From assembly GCF_020176955.2 (NCBI RefSeq), contig NZ_JAIUCZ020000006.1:248001-312000 (forward strand): a stretch of DNA of 64,000 bases, in the 5' to 3' direction. The notes under the pieces are model-generated. The model was not told where the DNA came from. It searched no databases and saw nothing but the letters and a program-made list of their open reading frames with translations. The position numbers and the translations under genes are program-made. Position 1 is the stretch's first letter. Each line of letters starts with the position of its first letter. Shown one piece after another: positions 1 to 10,234 of this stretch. The stretch comes from Nocardia sp. alder85J (lineage in GTDB: Bacteria; Actinomycetota; Actinomycetes; Mycobacteriales; Mycobacteriaceae).

Positions 1-1826
<1,826 letters not shown>

Positions 1827-1955
1827 CTCTCCATCTGTCTCTTCAGGCAGCACTCGGGCTCGATCCATTCGGCACCCACCATAGGCCGTGGCCCGGACAC
1901 CCTCGGTTCGATGAGGATGTCCGCGCAGGTCACAGCCATGATCGGCCGACCGGGA

Positions 1956-2366
1956 TCAGTTCAGCTCGTTGATCCGGATCAGGTTGCCCGCCGGATCGCG
2001 GAAGGCGGCGTCGCGCACCCCGTACGGCTGCTCGGTCGGCTCCTGCACCACGTCGGCGCCGCCGGCCTGCAACCGGTCGAAGGCGTCGTCGAGGTCCGGC
2101 ACGGCCAGGGTGATGCGCGCGTAGGTGCCCTTGGCCATCATCTCGGTGATGGTGCCGCGCTCGGCCTCGGTGACGCCCGGATCGGCGGCCGGCGGGTACA
2201 GCACGATCGAGGTGCCGGGCTGCCCCGCCGGGCCGACGGTGATCCAGTGCATGCCGTTGTAACCGACGTCGTTGCGTACCTCGAAGCCGAGCAGATCCCG
2301 GTAGAAGGCCAGCGTGGCCTGCGGGTCGTCGTGCGGGAGGAAGGTCGATGCGATCGTGATGTCCAT
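1956..2366 (-). CDS. VOC family (glyoxalase/bleomycin-resistance-like) protein
   Basis: A 136-residue single-domain protein of the vicinal oxygen chelate superfamily. It begins MDITIAS, has the FYRDLLGFEV segment typical of the first beta-alpha module, and ends with the RDPAGNLIRINEL strand that usually carries a metal-binding acidic residue. Such proteins are dioxygenases, isomerases or drug-binding proteins; the substrate cannot be read here. The ATG at 2366 is preferred over an upstream in-frame start because homology begins there. The gene is monocistronic and lies downstream of a hairpin that ends the neighbouring reductase gene. Confidence 0.85.
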   Translation of the reverse strand: MDITIASTFLPHDDPQATLAFYRDLLGFEVRNDVGYNGMHWITVGPAGQPGTSIVLYPPAADPGVTEAERGTITEMMAKGTYARITLAVPDLDDAFDRLQAGGADVVQEPTEQPYGVRDAAFRDPAGNLIRINELN

Positions 2367-2443
2367 GCGGATCACGCTAGGCGCGACCGTCCGACCTGTG
2401 CTTCTCGATTCCTGATCGGTTCCGGACGCCCGGGTCGGCTCAC

Positions 2444-2476
2444 GAGCGGGGCCGATGCGGCGCACCGGCCCCGCTC
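2444..2476 (-). terminator. Hairpin terminator after the reductase gene
   Basis: A perfect 11-bp stem (GAGCGGGGCCG / CGGCCCCGCTC) with an 11-nt loop lies 18 bases past the stop of the minus-strand gene ending at 2494. There is no U-tract, which is common for actinobacterial terminators. Confidence 0.65.
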
Positions 2477-2493
2477 GCCGGCCCGGGAACCCG

Positions 2494-3078
2494 TCAGGCG
2501 TCCCGCACCGGCCGATAGGTGCGCAGCGCGAGGGTCGTCCCGATCGCGCGGGACGCGACGAGGTTCAGCGGCCGCATCGCGGGCCCGATCTCGTCGAACA
2601 GCCGCGCGCCGGACCCGAGCAGGTACGGGAAGGTGGTCAGCCGCAGTTCGTCGACGAGGTCGTGTGCCAGCAGCGCCTGCACCAGCAGGCGGCTGCCGTA
2701 GACCACGACCTCCCCGTCGACCCTCGCCTTCAGGGCCGAAACCTCCTCCACCACATCACCTTTCACCACCTCCACCTGGTTCCAGTCGGGCCCGTCGAGG
2801 GCCGCGGAGGCCACCACGTACTTGGGCAGCGCCCGCAACCGGTCGGCCCAGTCGCCCGGTCGCGGCGCCCATCGGGTCGCGAACCACTCGTAGGTGCGCC
2901 GGCCCAGCAGCAGCGCCGCCGCGTTGCGAGCCTCCTCGTGTTCGATCGCGGACCACTGTTCCCGGTCGGCTCCGGTGAAATGGTTGAACCAGCCACCGAG
3001 GGTGAAGCCCTCCTCACCGGTCGGGTCCTGCACCACCCCGTCGAGGGTGATGTTCTCGCTGACGACGATCGTGCCCAT
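2494..3078 (-). CDS. Dihydrofolate reductase family protein (RibD C-terminal-like)
   Basis: A 194-residue protein of the RibD C-terminal/DHFR-like fold: MGTIVVSENITLDGVVQDP at the N-terminus, LLLGRRTYEWFA in the middle, and GEVVVYGSRLLVQALLAHDLVDELRL, the usual NADPH-side GS..L...L...DELRL pattern. The family are presumed NADPH-dependent reductases of unknown substrate; many actinomycete copies sit beside an ECF sigma factor, as here. Start ATG at 3078 has GGAG upstream. It is divergent from the sigma-factor gene that begins about 155 bases away. Confidence 0.85.
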   Translation of the reverse strand: MGTIVVSENITLDGVVQDPTGEEGFTLGGWFNHFTGADREQWSAIEHEEARNAAALLLGRRTYEWFATRWAPRPGDWADRLRALPKYVVASAALDGPDWNQVEVVKGDVVEEVSALKARVDGEVVVYGSRLLVQALLAHDLVDELRLTTFPYLLGSGARLFDEIGPAMRPLNLVASRAIGTTLALRTYRPVRDA

Positions 3079-3232
3079 GCCGATCTCTCCTTCATCGTTG
3101 TGGTCGGCCTACGACGGGGTAGAAACCGGGGAGCCGGAGAACTGGTCGGCACGGGACCGACCGATTCGGGCCGCGCCCGGTGTCCATATCGCGGACGGGG
3201 ACCGACGAGGTGGAAGAGGTGACGCACAGGTG

Positions 3233-4207
3233 ATGACCGGCGAACTGATGGCACGGGCACGGGCCGGTGACGGCGACGCGTTCCGGCAGTTGACGCAGCC
3301 GTTCCGGCGGGAACTCCAGGTGCACTGCTATCGCATGCTCGGGTCCTTCCAGGACGCGGAGGACGCGTTGCAGGACACGCTGCTGGCGGCGTGGCAGGCG
3401 CTGGACGGATTCCAGGAGCGCGCCTCGGTGCGCACCTGGCTCTACCGGATCGCCACCAACCGGTGCCTGAACCTCCGGCGCACCGCGAGCCGCCGGCCCG
3501 CCAAGCAGTGGGACATCCCGCAGGTCGAACCGCCGGAGCCGACCGGGCTCGGCGAAATCGTCTGGCTGCAACCGTTTCCCGACACGATGCTGGCGGGACC
3601 GGAGGCCGGGTACGAGCAGCGCGAGGCCGTGTCGCTGGCCTTCGTGACCGCTCTCCAGTTGCTGCCGCCCCGCCAGGTCGCGGTGCTGATCCTGCGCGAC
3701 GTGCTCGACTTCCAGGCCGCCGAGGTCGCCGACATGCTGGATGCCACCGTGGATTCCGTGCACAGCGCGCTGAAACGCGCCCGTGCCGGGCTGCGGCAAC
3801 GGCTGCGGGAATCCGATCCGCCACCGCCGGACTCGCCCGCCGAGCGCGCGATCGTCGCGGCGTTCACCCGAGCCTGGACGGCCGCCGATCTGACCGCCCT
3901 GGTGGAGTTGCTCACCGACGACGTGTTCATCTCGATGCCGCCGATGCCGCTGGAATACGAGGGCCGCGAGGTCGCCGCTCGTTTCTGCGCCGCGATCCTG
4001 GCCGGGGGGCGCAGATTCGATCTGGTGCCGACCCGCGCCAACGGTCAGCCCGCCTTCGGCACCTACCTGCGCGGGGCCGACGGCCTCGGCCACGGCACCG
4101 GGCTGTACGTGCTGACGCTGTCCGGTGATCGGATCAGCGCGATGACCCGCTTCGAGAACTCCGCGCTGGCCTGGTTCGGGCTGCCGCGCTCGTTGCCGAA
4201 CCGGTGA
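3233..4207 (+). CDS. ECF sigma factor, SigG-like, with C-terminal SnoaL-like domain
   Basis: A 324-residue extracytoplasmic-function sigma factor. Region 2 is seen at residues 5-75 (HCYRMLGSFQDAEDALQDTLLAAW, then WLYRIATNRCLN), region 4 at about 140-195 (LPPRQVAVLILRDVLDFQAAEVADML…SALKRAR). From about residue 210 there is a SnoaL/NTF2-like domain (AIVAAFTRAWTAADLTALVELLTDDVF). This architecture is that of Mycobacterium SigG-type factors, in which the C-terminal domain stands in for a separate anti-sigma factor. ATG at 3233 was chosen over GTG 3230; the longer open frame upstream is non-coding. No anti-sigma gene is adjacent. Confidence 0.9.
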   Translation: MTGELMARARAGDGDAFRQLTQPFRRELQVHCYRMLGSFQDAEDALQDTLLAAWQALDGFQERASVRTWLYRIATNRCLNLRRTASRRPAKQWDIPQVEPPEPTGLGEIVWLQPFPDTMLAGPEAGYEQREAVSLAFVTALQLLPPRQVAVLILRDVLDFQAAEVADMLDATVDSVHSALKRARAGLRQRLRESDPPPPDSPAERAIVAAFTRAWTAADLTALVELLTDDVFISMPPMPLEYEGREVAARFCAAILAGGRRFDLVPTRANGQPAFGTYLRGADGLGHGTGLYVLTLSGDRISAMTRFENSALAWFGLPRSLPNR

Positions 4208-4210
4208 CGG

Positions 4211-4594
4211 TCAGCCGCGGCCGTGCCGCAGCTCGTAGGCGGCGCGCTCGGCCGCGGCGCGCTGCCGCTCGCCGGCGTCGGCCAGGGCCGGGTCCAGGCC
4301 GTGCTTCACCAGGCGGGCGCGGCGGTACACGTACATCAGCGCGATGGTGAAGTAGATCAGCGGGATGTACAGCAGCGCCATCATCGCCAGACCCATCCAG
4401 AGCGGGCCGGGGACCAGCAGGAACAGGCACAGCACCGGCAGCACCGGCACCATGAACCGGAGCAGGTAGCGGCGGGCGGCGCCGGGGCCGGTCAGGTCGC
4501 GGACGACCCATTCCGACATCGACGGTGGCAGCGTGGCCCCGAGGACGTAACGCATCCGCTGCATCGGGGTCGGGATCGGACCAGTCATCTCCAC
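4211..4594 (-). CDS. DUF5313-type small membrane protein
   Basis: A 127-residue protein with two hydrophobic helices (about residues 44-65 and 68-90) flanked by basic segments and an Arg/Ala-rich cytoplasmic tail. Sequence features (RMRYVLGATLPPSMSEWVVRDLTGPG) match the mycobacterial DUF5313 family, of unknown function. The start is GTG at 4594 or ATG at 4588; the ATG overlaps the MarR stop as ATGA, so the two are translationally coupled. It ends three bases from the convergent sigma-factor gene. Confidence 0.75.
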   Translation of the reverse strand: MEMTGPIPTPMQRMRYVLGATLPPSMSEWVVRDLTGPGAARRYLLRFMVPVLPVLCLFLLVPGPLWMGLAMMALLYIPLIYFTIALMYVYRRARLVKHGLDPALADAGERQRAAAERAAYELRHGRG

Positions 4595-5085
4595 TCCTGG
4601 GTGTGCGACACCGGAAGTTCCACGGCCCCGGCGGTTTCGCGGTCGGCGGCGGCGCGCAATGCCGCCTGGTTGACGCGGGTGAGCACCTCGCGCAGTTCCT
4701 CGAGATCGGCGACGCCCACCCCGAGCCGCGCCACCACGGCGGGCGGAATCCGTTCCGCCTGGTGCCGCAACGCGCGGCCCGCGGCGGTGAGATCGATCAT
4801 CAGGGTGCGCTCGTCGCGCGGATCACGTTGCCGCGTGAGGTATCCCGCGGATTCCAGGCGCTTCAGCAGCGGGGACAGCGTCGGGGAATCCAGCTGGATC
4901 GCCTCGGCGATGGCCTTGACCGACATCGGCGCCTCACCCCACAGCGCCAGCATGACCAGATATTGCGGGTGCGTGAGCCCCATCGGCTCCAGCAGCGGCC
5001 GGTACGCCGCCAGCACCGACCGATTGGCCACCGCCAGCGCGAAACACACCTGCTGCTCCAGCCGCAGCGGATCGTCGCCGTCCAT
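4585..5085 (-). CDS. MarR family transcriptional regulator
   Basis: A 166-residue winged-helix repressor. The fold is visible as LEPMGLTHPQYLVMLALW, then the recognition helix region IAEAIQLDSPTLSPLLKRLESAGYLTRQRDPRDERTLMIDLT. A Cys near residue 13 (QQVCFAL) is at the position used by OhrR-type peroxide sensors, so it may sense organic peroxides; this is inference. ATG 5085 is preceded by GGGAGG at a good distance. A perfect 9-bp inverted repeat lies 35 bases upstream. Coupled to the downstream DUF5313 gene. Confidence 0.9.
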   Translation of the reverse strand: MDGDDPLRLEQQVCFALAVANRSVLAAYRPLLEPMGLTHPQYLVMLALWGEAPMSVKAIAEAIQLDSPTLSPLLKRLESAGYLTRQRDPRDERTLMIDLTAAGRALRHQAERIPPAVVARLGVGVADLEELREVLTRVNQAALRAAADRETAGAVELPVSHTQEWR

Positions 5086-5119
5086 CCGCACCTCCCGTCG
5101 TCCACAACACGGTACCGCA

Positions 5120-5145
5120 CTAATAGTTAACGCACAAACTATTAG
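5120..5145. promoter_or_regulatory. Operator for the MarR regulator
   Basis: Perfect inverted repeat CTAATAGTT-N8-AACTATTAG. It is strikingly AT-rich against its surroundings and ends 35 bases upstream of the MarR start. It is probably an autoregulatory OhrR/MarR-type operator overlapping the promoter. Confidence 0.7.
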
Positions 5146-5324
5146 CGCCCACCAGAGTCGTGGATCGGCCGATGCGGCGACGGCCCGCCCGGTCCGCCGG
5201 CACCCGCACCGGGCCCGACCGTGGCACCGAGCACCCTGTCGCCGTTGATATCTCGGCGGTGCGACCACGACGCGGCCGGCCGAACGAGCCCCTTCCCACT
5301 ACCGGACTCGTTCGGCCGAGCCGA

Positions 5325-6095
5325 TCAGTTCGCCGGATGCGCGCAGCAGTCGGTGGGCTGCTCGCGCGGGGTGATGCCGGTGTCGGCGGCGCCGGTGATC
5401 TGATCCATCCATCCCGAGGCGGGCGGCTCGGCGGTGGTGTACTCGTCGTGCCAGTTCCACCATTCGTACGGCGGGGTCTGCGGATAGCCCGCGGGCGAAT
5501 CCTCCCAGCTCTCCTGCCGCCCGAGCGCGGTGATGTCGAGGTAGTCCCAGGTCCCGCCCATGGCCTCGTCGCCGCGGCTGTTGACGAAATAGGTGCGGTA
5601 CACGGTGCCGCCGTCGTGGATGAACGCGTTGGTGCCGTGCCATTCGTCGACCCCGAAGTCGGCGTCGAACTCGTCGGTGAGGGTGTACCACGGCATGGTC
5701 CACCCCATCCGGCCCTTCACCCGCTCGATATCCGATTGCGGTGCGCGCGAAGCGAATACCAGAGTGGTGTCGCGCGCGTTGAGGTGCGCGACATGGGCCA
5801 CCTGATCGGCGATCATCGAGCAGCCGCGGCACGGATGCTCCGGCCACCCGAACACGCCCGGTTCGAAGAAGGCCCGGTAGACGATCAGCTGCCGCCGGCC
5901 CTGGAACAGGTCCGGCAGGCTCACCGTACCTTCGGGCCCCTGGAACACGTACGGCTTCTCGATCGCCAGCCACGGCATACGCCGGCGCTCGGCGGCCAGC
6001 GCGTCCCGGGCCCGGGTCATCTCCTTCTCCTTGTCCAGCAACTGCATTCGCGCCGCCTCCCATGCGGGCCGGTCGACGATCCGAGAAGTGTTCAC
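5325..6095 (-). CDS. DUF899 thioredoxin-like family protein
   Basis: A 256-residue DUF899 protein with a thioredoxin-like fold and a CxxC pair in HPCRGCSMIADQVAHVAHLNARD. The pattern MPWLAIEKPYVFQGPEGTVSLPDLFQGRRQLIVYRAFF is typical of the family; function is unassigned, with redox roles suspected. GTG at 6095 overlaps the ArsR stop (GTGA). It is the third gene of the SRPBCC-ArsR-DUF899 operon, a combination frequent in actinomycetes. The C-terminal CCAHPAN adds a vicinal Cys pair. Confidence 0.85.
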   Translation of the reverse strand: MNTSRIVDRPAWEAARMQLLDKEKEMTRARDALAAERRRMPWLAIEKPYVFQGPEGTVSLPDLFQGRRQLIVYRAFFEPGVFGWPEHPCRGCSMIADQVAHVAHLNARDTTLVFASRAPQSDIERVKGRMGWTMPWYTLTDEFDADFGVDEWHGTNAFIHDGGTVYRTYFVNSRGDEAMGGTWDYLDITALGRQESWEDSPAGYPQTPPYEWWNWHDEYTTAEPPASGWMDQITGAADTGITPREQPTDCCAHPAN

Positions 6096-6457
6096 GGTCG
6101 TTCCTCCTGATGTTGAGCCGATGGCCGCGCTCGGTCGAGATGGTTCCGCAACGCCCCGAGCGGGCCGTCCCAGTCGCGCGCCAGCGCGGCCAGGAATTGT
6201 TGCGCCACTTGCATCGGCGCGGAGTGCACCCGGTACCGGACCCGGCGCCGCTCCCCCGGCTCCGCGATCACCAGACCCGCCTCGGACAACAGCGTGAGGT
6301 GCTTGGTGATCGCCTGTCGGGAGATCGGCAGCCGGGCCGCCAGATCCGTTGCCGTGGAAGGACCCTCGGCCGCGAGCGAGCCGAGGATCGCGCGGCGGCT
6401 GGGGTCGGCCAGGGCGACGAAGACCTGTTCGGCGATGGCCTCGGCGTCAGGCCGCAT
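6092..6457 (-). CDS. ArsR family winged-helix repressor
   Basis: A 121-residue ArsR/SmtB-type regulator with the core FVALADPSRRAILGSLAAEGPSTATDLAARLPISRQAITKHLTLLSEAGLV (residues about 12-62) and the winged strand GERRRVRYRVHSAP. It has no Cys metal site, so it is probably of the non-metal-sensing class that pairs with SRPBCC proteins. It overlaps the upstream SRPBCC gene by 11 bases. Twin GCAACC-N4-GGTTGC palindromes at the operon promoter are its likely operators. Confidence 0.9.
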   Translation of the reverse strand: MRPDAEAIAEQVFVALADPSRRAILGSLAAEGPSTATDLAARLPISRQAITKHLTLLSEAGLVIAEPGERRRVRYRVHSAPMQVAQQFLAALARDWDGPLGALRNHLDRARPSAQHQEERP

Positions 6458-6878
6458 CGAGATGGGCGGCCAGCTTGCCGAGTTCCTGCCGCCAGCCCTG
6501 GGTGTTGGAATCGTGGGCCTTCTCGTACTCGCCCTCGGGCAACTGTGCGAACCCGGATTCCACGACCGTCAACCGGGTGCCCGCGGCGACCGGTTCGAGG
6601 GTGAACTCCACATAGGTCCGCCGCGGATCGTCGTCGGCCAGCCCGGCGATCTGCCAGGTGTAGCCGAACACCCGCGGCTCCTCCACCCGCTCCACCCGCA
6701 TCCGCACGGCGAAGCCCTCCTTCCAGGCCACCCGGGCGGGCCCGCCGGGCCGCAGCTCGATCTCCGCCTCATCGCCGAACCAGGTACCCAGCCCCTCGGC
6801 CGTGGTCAGCGCCGTCCACACCGCGGCCGGCGGATGCGCCAGCTCCACGGTCCGCTCGATCCGATCGGGAAAACCCAT
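6447..6878 (-). CDS. SRPBCC / AHSA1 family protein
   Basis: A 143-residue START-like hydrophobic-cavity protein: IERTVELAHPPAAVWTALTTAEGLGTWFGDEAEIEL at the N-terminus, then RRTYVEFTLEPVAAGTRLTVVESGF and a C-terminal helix GWRQELGKLAAHLDA. It is similar to the activator-of-Hsp90-like group, used in bacteria as small-molecule binding proteins. First gene of the operon with ArsR and DUF899; ATG 6878 follows GGAGG. Expression probably depends on the ArsR operators just upstream. Confidence 0.9.
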   Translation of the reverse strand: MGFPDRIERTVELAHPPAAVWTALTTAEGLGTWFGDEAEIELRPGGPARVAWKEGFAVRMRVERVEEPRVFGYTWQIAGLADDDPRRTYVEFTLEPVAAGTRLTVVESGFAQLPEGEYEKAHDSNTQGWRQELGKLAAHLDAA

Positions 6879-6896
6879 GACAACCTCCAGCGAGTA

Positions 6897-6937
6897 GCAA
6901 CCATGCGGTTGCGATACTATTGCAACCGATGGGTTGC
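6897..6937. promoter_or_regulatory. Twin ArsR operators
   Basis: Two perfect palindromes GCAACC-N4-GGTTGC, at 6897-6912 and 6922-6937, with centres exactly 25 bases apart. One fills the spacer between the -35 and -10 hexamers, the other covers the start-site region, a classic repression layout. Confidence 0.75.
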
Positions 6938-6942
6938 GTCAA
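6914..6942 (-). promoter_or_regulatory. Sigma-70 promoter of the SRPBCC-ArsR-DUF899 operon
   Basis: Read on the minus strand: TTGACG, 17-base spacer, TAGTAT, close to the housekeeping consensus. The -10 ends 35 bases before the SRPBCC start codon. Confidence 0.7.
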
Positions 6943-6997
6943 CGAGCCCTGGACGGTCGAACGGCCGGTGCCGAGCCGGGATTCGCGAGCGATACGG

Positions 6998-7678
6998 TCA
7001 GCCGGCCGCGCCGACGAGGCCCGCCCGGTCCCGCGCGTAGCCGATCACCTGTTCGGCGTAGGCCGCGGCGTCCGGATCCGCGAAACAGCGGCGCAACCGG
7101 TCGAAAGCCTCGTCGAGGTGCGGGCTCGGGCCGTGATCGGCGAGCAGGATCGCGATCGCCTCCTCCCAGGCGCCGGGCCGGGGCTCGGGGGCGGCGAGCA
7201 GTTCGTCCAGATAGCGGCCGGGTTCCAGCAGGCGTAGGGCGCGACGGGCATAGGCGTGCACCCGCCGGGGTAGCTCGGCGCGGATCGCGTCGATATCGGC
7301 CTGGAGCACGTGCTGCCCGCCCTGCTCCTGATCCAGCCGCACCGACCACAGGCCGGTGAGCTCGGCGGCCAGGCCGTCGTCGGTGAGCAGGCCGGGACCG
7401 GTGGCCTGCTCGAACGGCGTGGGCGGCAGATCCCGCTGCGCGTTGCGCCAGTTGCAGAACTCCCACCACGCGGTCGGGGTGGCGCCCAGGGTCAGTCCGA
7501 ATTCCAGTACCTGCTGCCCGGCCCGCCAGGTCCGGAACGTGCGGGTGCGCCCGACGCAGGCCAGGCCGCCGGGCTCCGGCCGCACCCAGGCGGGTTCGCC
7601 GCCGTGGAACCCGTACGGCTGCAACAGCTTCTCCAGTTCGCGCGTGACGCGGCGCAGTGCCGACTCCGGTCTGACCAT
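6998..7678 (-). CDS. Conserved hypothetical protein
   Basis: A 226-residue soluble protein that I do not recognise with confidence. It has the look of a DUF4304-type protein: RVTRELEKLLQPYGFHGGEPAWVRP at the N-terminus, then a WRAGQQVLEFGLTLG strand pair and a helical second half with LLADHGPSPHLDEAFDRLRRCF. Acidic/basic balanced, no signal peptide, no membrane segment. The start ATG at 7678 is the first in frame. Codon third positions are strongly G/C, so it is a real gene. Confidence 0.65.
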   Translation of the reverse strand: MVRPESALRRVTRELEKLLQPYGFHGGEPAWVRPEPGGLACVGRTRTFRTWRAGQQVLEFGLTLGATPTAWWEFCNWRNAQRDLPPTPFEQATGPGLLTDDGLAAELTGLWSVRLDQEQGGQHVLQADIDAIRAELPRRVHAYARRALRLLEPGRYLDELLAAPEPRPGAWEEAIAILLADHGPSPHLDEAFDRLRRCFADPDAAAYAEQVIGYARDRAGLVGAAG

Positions 7679-7862
7679 CCCCGCAGATTAGCGGCGGCGA
7701 CCGACAGGATGCCGCAACGGCTCGGCGACCACCCGGCATATTATTCACCTATCGGGAAAAATTTACCGAAACGCCCGCGCCCGGTTCCGCGGCAGGTGTA
7801 AGCAGGAAGCCGAACCGGCAGGCACCGGAGCACAGCCGGACCGGAAGTGAACGAGGTTTTCG

Positions 7863-8924
7863 ATGCCATCGACCCCCTATCGCGTCGTGCAGTGGACGAC
7901 CGGCAACGTCGGCAAGAGTTCCGTGCAGGCGCTGGCCGCGCATCCGGACATCGAGCTGATCGGCTGCTTCGCCTGGTCGCCGGACAAGGTCGGCCGCGAC
8001 GTGGGCGAACTGGCCGGGGGCGAGCCGGTCGGGGTCGCCGCCACCGACGACGTCGACGCGCTGCTGGCGCTGAAACCGGACTGTGTCGTCTACAACCCGA
8101 TGTGGTCGAACGTCGACGAACTGGTCCGGATCCTGTCCTCCGGGGCCAATGTCGTCACCACCGCGGCCTTCATCACCGGCCACAACCTGGGGCCGGACCG
8201 GGAGCGGATCCAGCAGGCGTGCCGGTTCGGCGGGGCGACCATCTTCGGCTCCGGCAGCAGCCCCGGCTTCGCCGAACTGCTGGCGATCGTCTCGGCCAAC
8301 GCCTGCAACCGGATCGACAAGGTCACCATCGCCGAATCCGCCGACACCACCTTCTACGACTCCCCCGAGACCGAGAAGCCGGTGGGCTTCGGCCGGCCGA
8401 TCGACGATCCGGGCCTGCAGGAGGCGGCCGCGACGGGCACCGCGGTCTTCGCCGAGGCGGTGCACCTGGTGGCCGACGCGCTCGGCGTCGAACTGGACGA
8501 GGTCCGCTGCGTGGCCGAATTCGCCCAGACCACGGCCGATCTCGATCTCGGCTCGTGGACCATCGGAAAGGGCTGTGTCGCCGGCACATTCATCAGCTGG
8601 CAGGGCGTCGCCGGCGGCGAGACGGTGATCGACCTCAACTTCCGCTGGCGCAAGGGCCAGACGCTGGAACCGGATTGGAAGCTCGACGGCGACGGCTGGA
8701 AGATCACCATCGCCGGCCTGCCGACGGTGACCACGACCGTCGGCTTCCTCCCGCCGCCGGACTTCCAGGCCCAGAGCATCGCCGATTTCATGGTGCTCGG
8801 CCACGTCCTGACGGCGCTGCCGCCGATCCACGCCATTCCGGCGGTGGTGACCGCCGCGCCGGGCATCGCGACCTACGCCGACCTGCCGCTGCCGCTGCCA
8901 CGCGGAATCCTGCGGCAGCGCTGA
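7863..8924 (+). CDS. NAD(P)-dependent amine dehydrogenase family protein (DapB-like)
   Basis: A 353-residue dihydrodipicolinate-reductase-like oxidoreductase. The N-terminal Rossmann segment is RVVQWTTGNVGKSSVQAL; later come NVVTTAAFITGHNLG and FGSGSSPGFAELLAIVSA, typical of the 2,4-diaminopentanoate-dehydrogenase-like group used in mycobacteria and Nocardia with unknown, often lipid or steroid-related, substrates. A TetR gene follows 25 bases downstream on the same strand, probably in one operon. Confidence 0.85.
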   Translation: MPSTPYRVVQWTTGNVGKSSVQALAAHPDIELIGCFAWSPDKVGRDVGELAGGEPVGVAATDDVDALLALKPDCVVYNPMWSNVDELVRILSSGANVVTTAAFITGHNLGPDRERIQQACRFGGATIFGSGSSPGFAELLAIVSANACNRIDKVTIAESADTTFYDSPETEKPVGFGRPIDDPGLQEAAATGTAVFAEAVHLVADALGVELDEVRCVAEFAQTTADLDLGSWTIGKGCVAGTFISWQGVAGGETVIDLNFRWRKGQTLEPDWKLDGDGWKITIAGLPTVTTTVGFLPPPDFQAQSIADFMVLGHVLTALPPIHAIPAVVTAAPGIATYADLPLPLPRGILRQR

Positions 8925-8949
8925 ACCGTACGGTCCGTAGGCTGAGCGG

Positions 8950-9651
8950 GTGAGCGGCGGACATCGACTCGGCACCGGCCCGGAGGCGGTCGACGGCCCC
9001 CGGGGCCGGGGCCGGCCCAGCAAGATCAATCGGGACCTGATCGTCGCGGCCGCCCGGACGCTGGCCCCGGAGAAGCTCACCATGCAGGCCGTCGCCGACG
9101 CGCTCGGAGTCGACCGCAAGGCGCTGAACTACTACGTCAGCGATCGGGACGGCCTGCTCGAACTGGTCGCGCTGGACGCCTTCGAATCCGAGTTCCGCCG
9201 CGTCGACCTGCCCGCGCACGCCGACTGGCGGCAGGTGCTGCGCTCCTGCGCGACGGCGATGAAGGAGGCGTTCACCCGCGTCGGTGTGCTCATCTCCTAT
9301 GTGCGGTTCGACGGCGTCACCGATACCACGGTGCTCGCGGTGATCGAGCGGATCCTCGAATCCCTGGTCACCGCGGGCCTCGGCGTGGACGACGCCGGCC
9401 GGGCCATCACCCTGGTGTCCGGCGTCGCCCACTCCGCGGCCCGCGAGACGACCGCCGTCGCCGCCGGCCGCACCGACCCGCAGGCCGAGAACGTCGCGCA
9501 CGCGCTGGAAACCGGCCCGCCGCAACGGTTCCCCCTGCTGCGGCGGCTGGCCGCCGATCGCCGTTCGGCACACCGCCCGGACGAGCAGTTCCGCTTCGAC
9601 GTCGAACTGATCATCGCGGGCCTGGAACGGCGACTGGCCGCGGGCGACTGA
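8950..9651 (+). CDS. TetR family regulator
   Basis: A 233-residue regulator starting with GTG. The HTH lies at residues about 22-75 (RGRPSKINRDLIVAAARTLAPEKLTMQAVADALGVDRKALNYYVSDRDGLLELVALD). The DRKALNYYV recognition helix followed by a longer C-terminal domain fits the TetR_C group of TetM-like repressors. It lies directly after the amine-dehydrogenase-like gene, its likely target. The following ~265 bases up to 9916 carry no gene that I can support. Confidence 0.85.
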   Translation: MSGGHRLGTGPEAVDGPRGRGRPSKINRDLIVAAARTLAPEKLTMQAVADALGVDRKALNYYVSDRDGLLELVALDAFESEFRRVDLPAHADWRQVLRSCATAMKEAFTRVGVLISYVRFDGVTDTTVLAVIERILESLVTAGLGVDDAGRAITLVSGVAHSAARETTAVAAGRTDPQAENVAHALETGPPQRFPLLRRLAADRRSAHRPDEQFRFDVELIIAGLERRLAAGD

Positions 9652-9916
9652 GACCCGCCGCGGCGCCCGAGATCCGGTCCGGGCCGCTTCGACGCGACGG
9701 GCACGGCCCGAGCGCGCTCGGCGGCCGGGTCGTGACCGCGCAGCGGCGACCGCCCGGCTCATGGACGGTCGTCGGGCCGGGCGAACCCGCTGGGCCGTGC
9801 GAACCTGGATCCGCGGCGGGCGCGTGCGAGGATTTCGCGGCGCCGGACCGATAGCTGTGACGATGCTAGGGTGGGCGTTCTCATTGCTGACGTCGTGATC
9901 CGTTCGGGGAGCGCAC

Positions 9917-10228
9917 ATGGCCACATTGCAGGTGGATCTGGAGGTTCTGGGCAGGCTCGGCGCGGCGGTCCGCGAGTTGGCCGCGGTGACGGCGGAGCTG
10001 CGGCCGATTCCGGGCGCGGAGCCGGGGCGGGCGCTGTTGTCGGCGGCCACCGCCGCCGCGATCGAGCGGGATGTGCTGGTGGGCACGCTGATCCCGGCGG
10101 TGCGGGCGCACCTGGAGCAGGTCGCCGACGTGATGGGCCATGTGTCGCGGGAATTCGTGGCCGCGGACGAGAGCAATGCGGCAGCGATCCTCGACGAGTA
10201 CCGGCGGTCCCTCGATCAGCGGGCCTGA
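9917..10228 (+). CDS. EspC-like type VII secretion-associated small protein
   Basis: A 103-residue helical protein (LQVDLEVLGRLGAAVRELAAVTAEL…VGTLIPAVRAHLEQVADVMGHVSREFVAADESNAAAILDEYRRSLDQ), matching the EspC/DUF2580 pattern: a helical hairpin ending in an ADESNA…L(D/E)xYxxxL segment. Such proteins are encoded beside ESX loci or beside large helical partners and are candidate T7SS substrates. Six bases separate it from the large gene downstream, so the two are probably co-translated, as in the Rv0025/Rv0026 pair of M. tuberculosis (recalled similarity, not computed). Confidence 0.65.
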   Translation: MATLQVDLEVLGRLGAAVRELAAVTAELRPIPGAEPGRALLSAATAAAIERDVLVGTLIPAVRAHLEQVADVMGHVSREFVAADESNAAAILDEYRRSLDQRA

Positions 10229-10234
10229 GGCGGC

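Noticed and set aside
9917..10228. Canonical C-terminal YxxxD/E type VII secretion signal in the EspC-like protein
   Set aside because: The C-terminal EYRRSLDQRA does not fit the exact spacing, so secretion is inferred from family pattern only.
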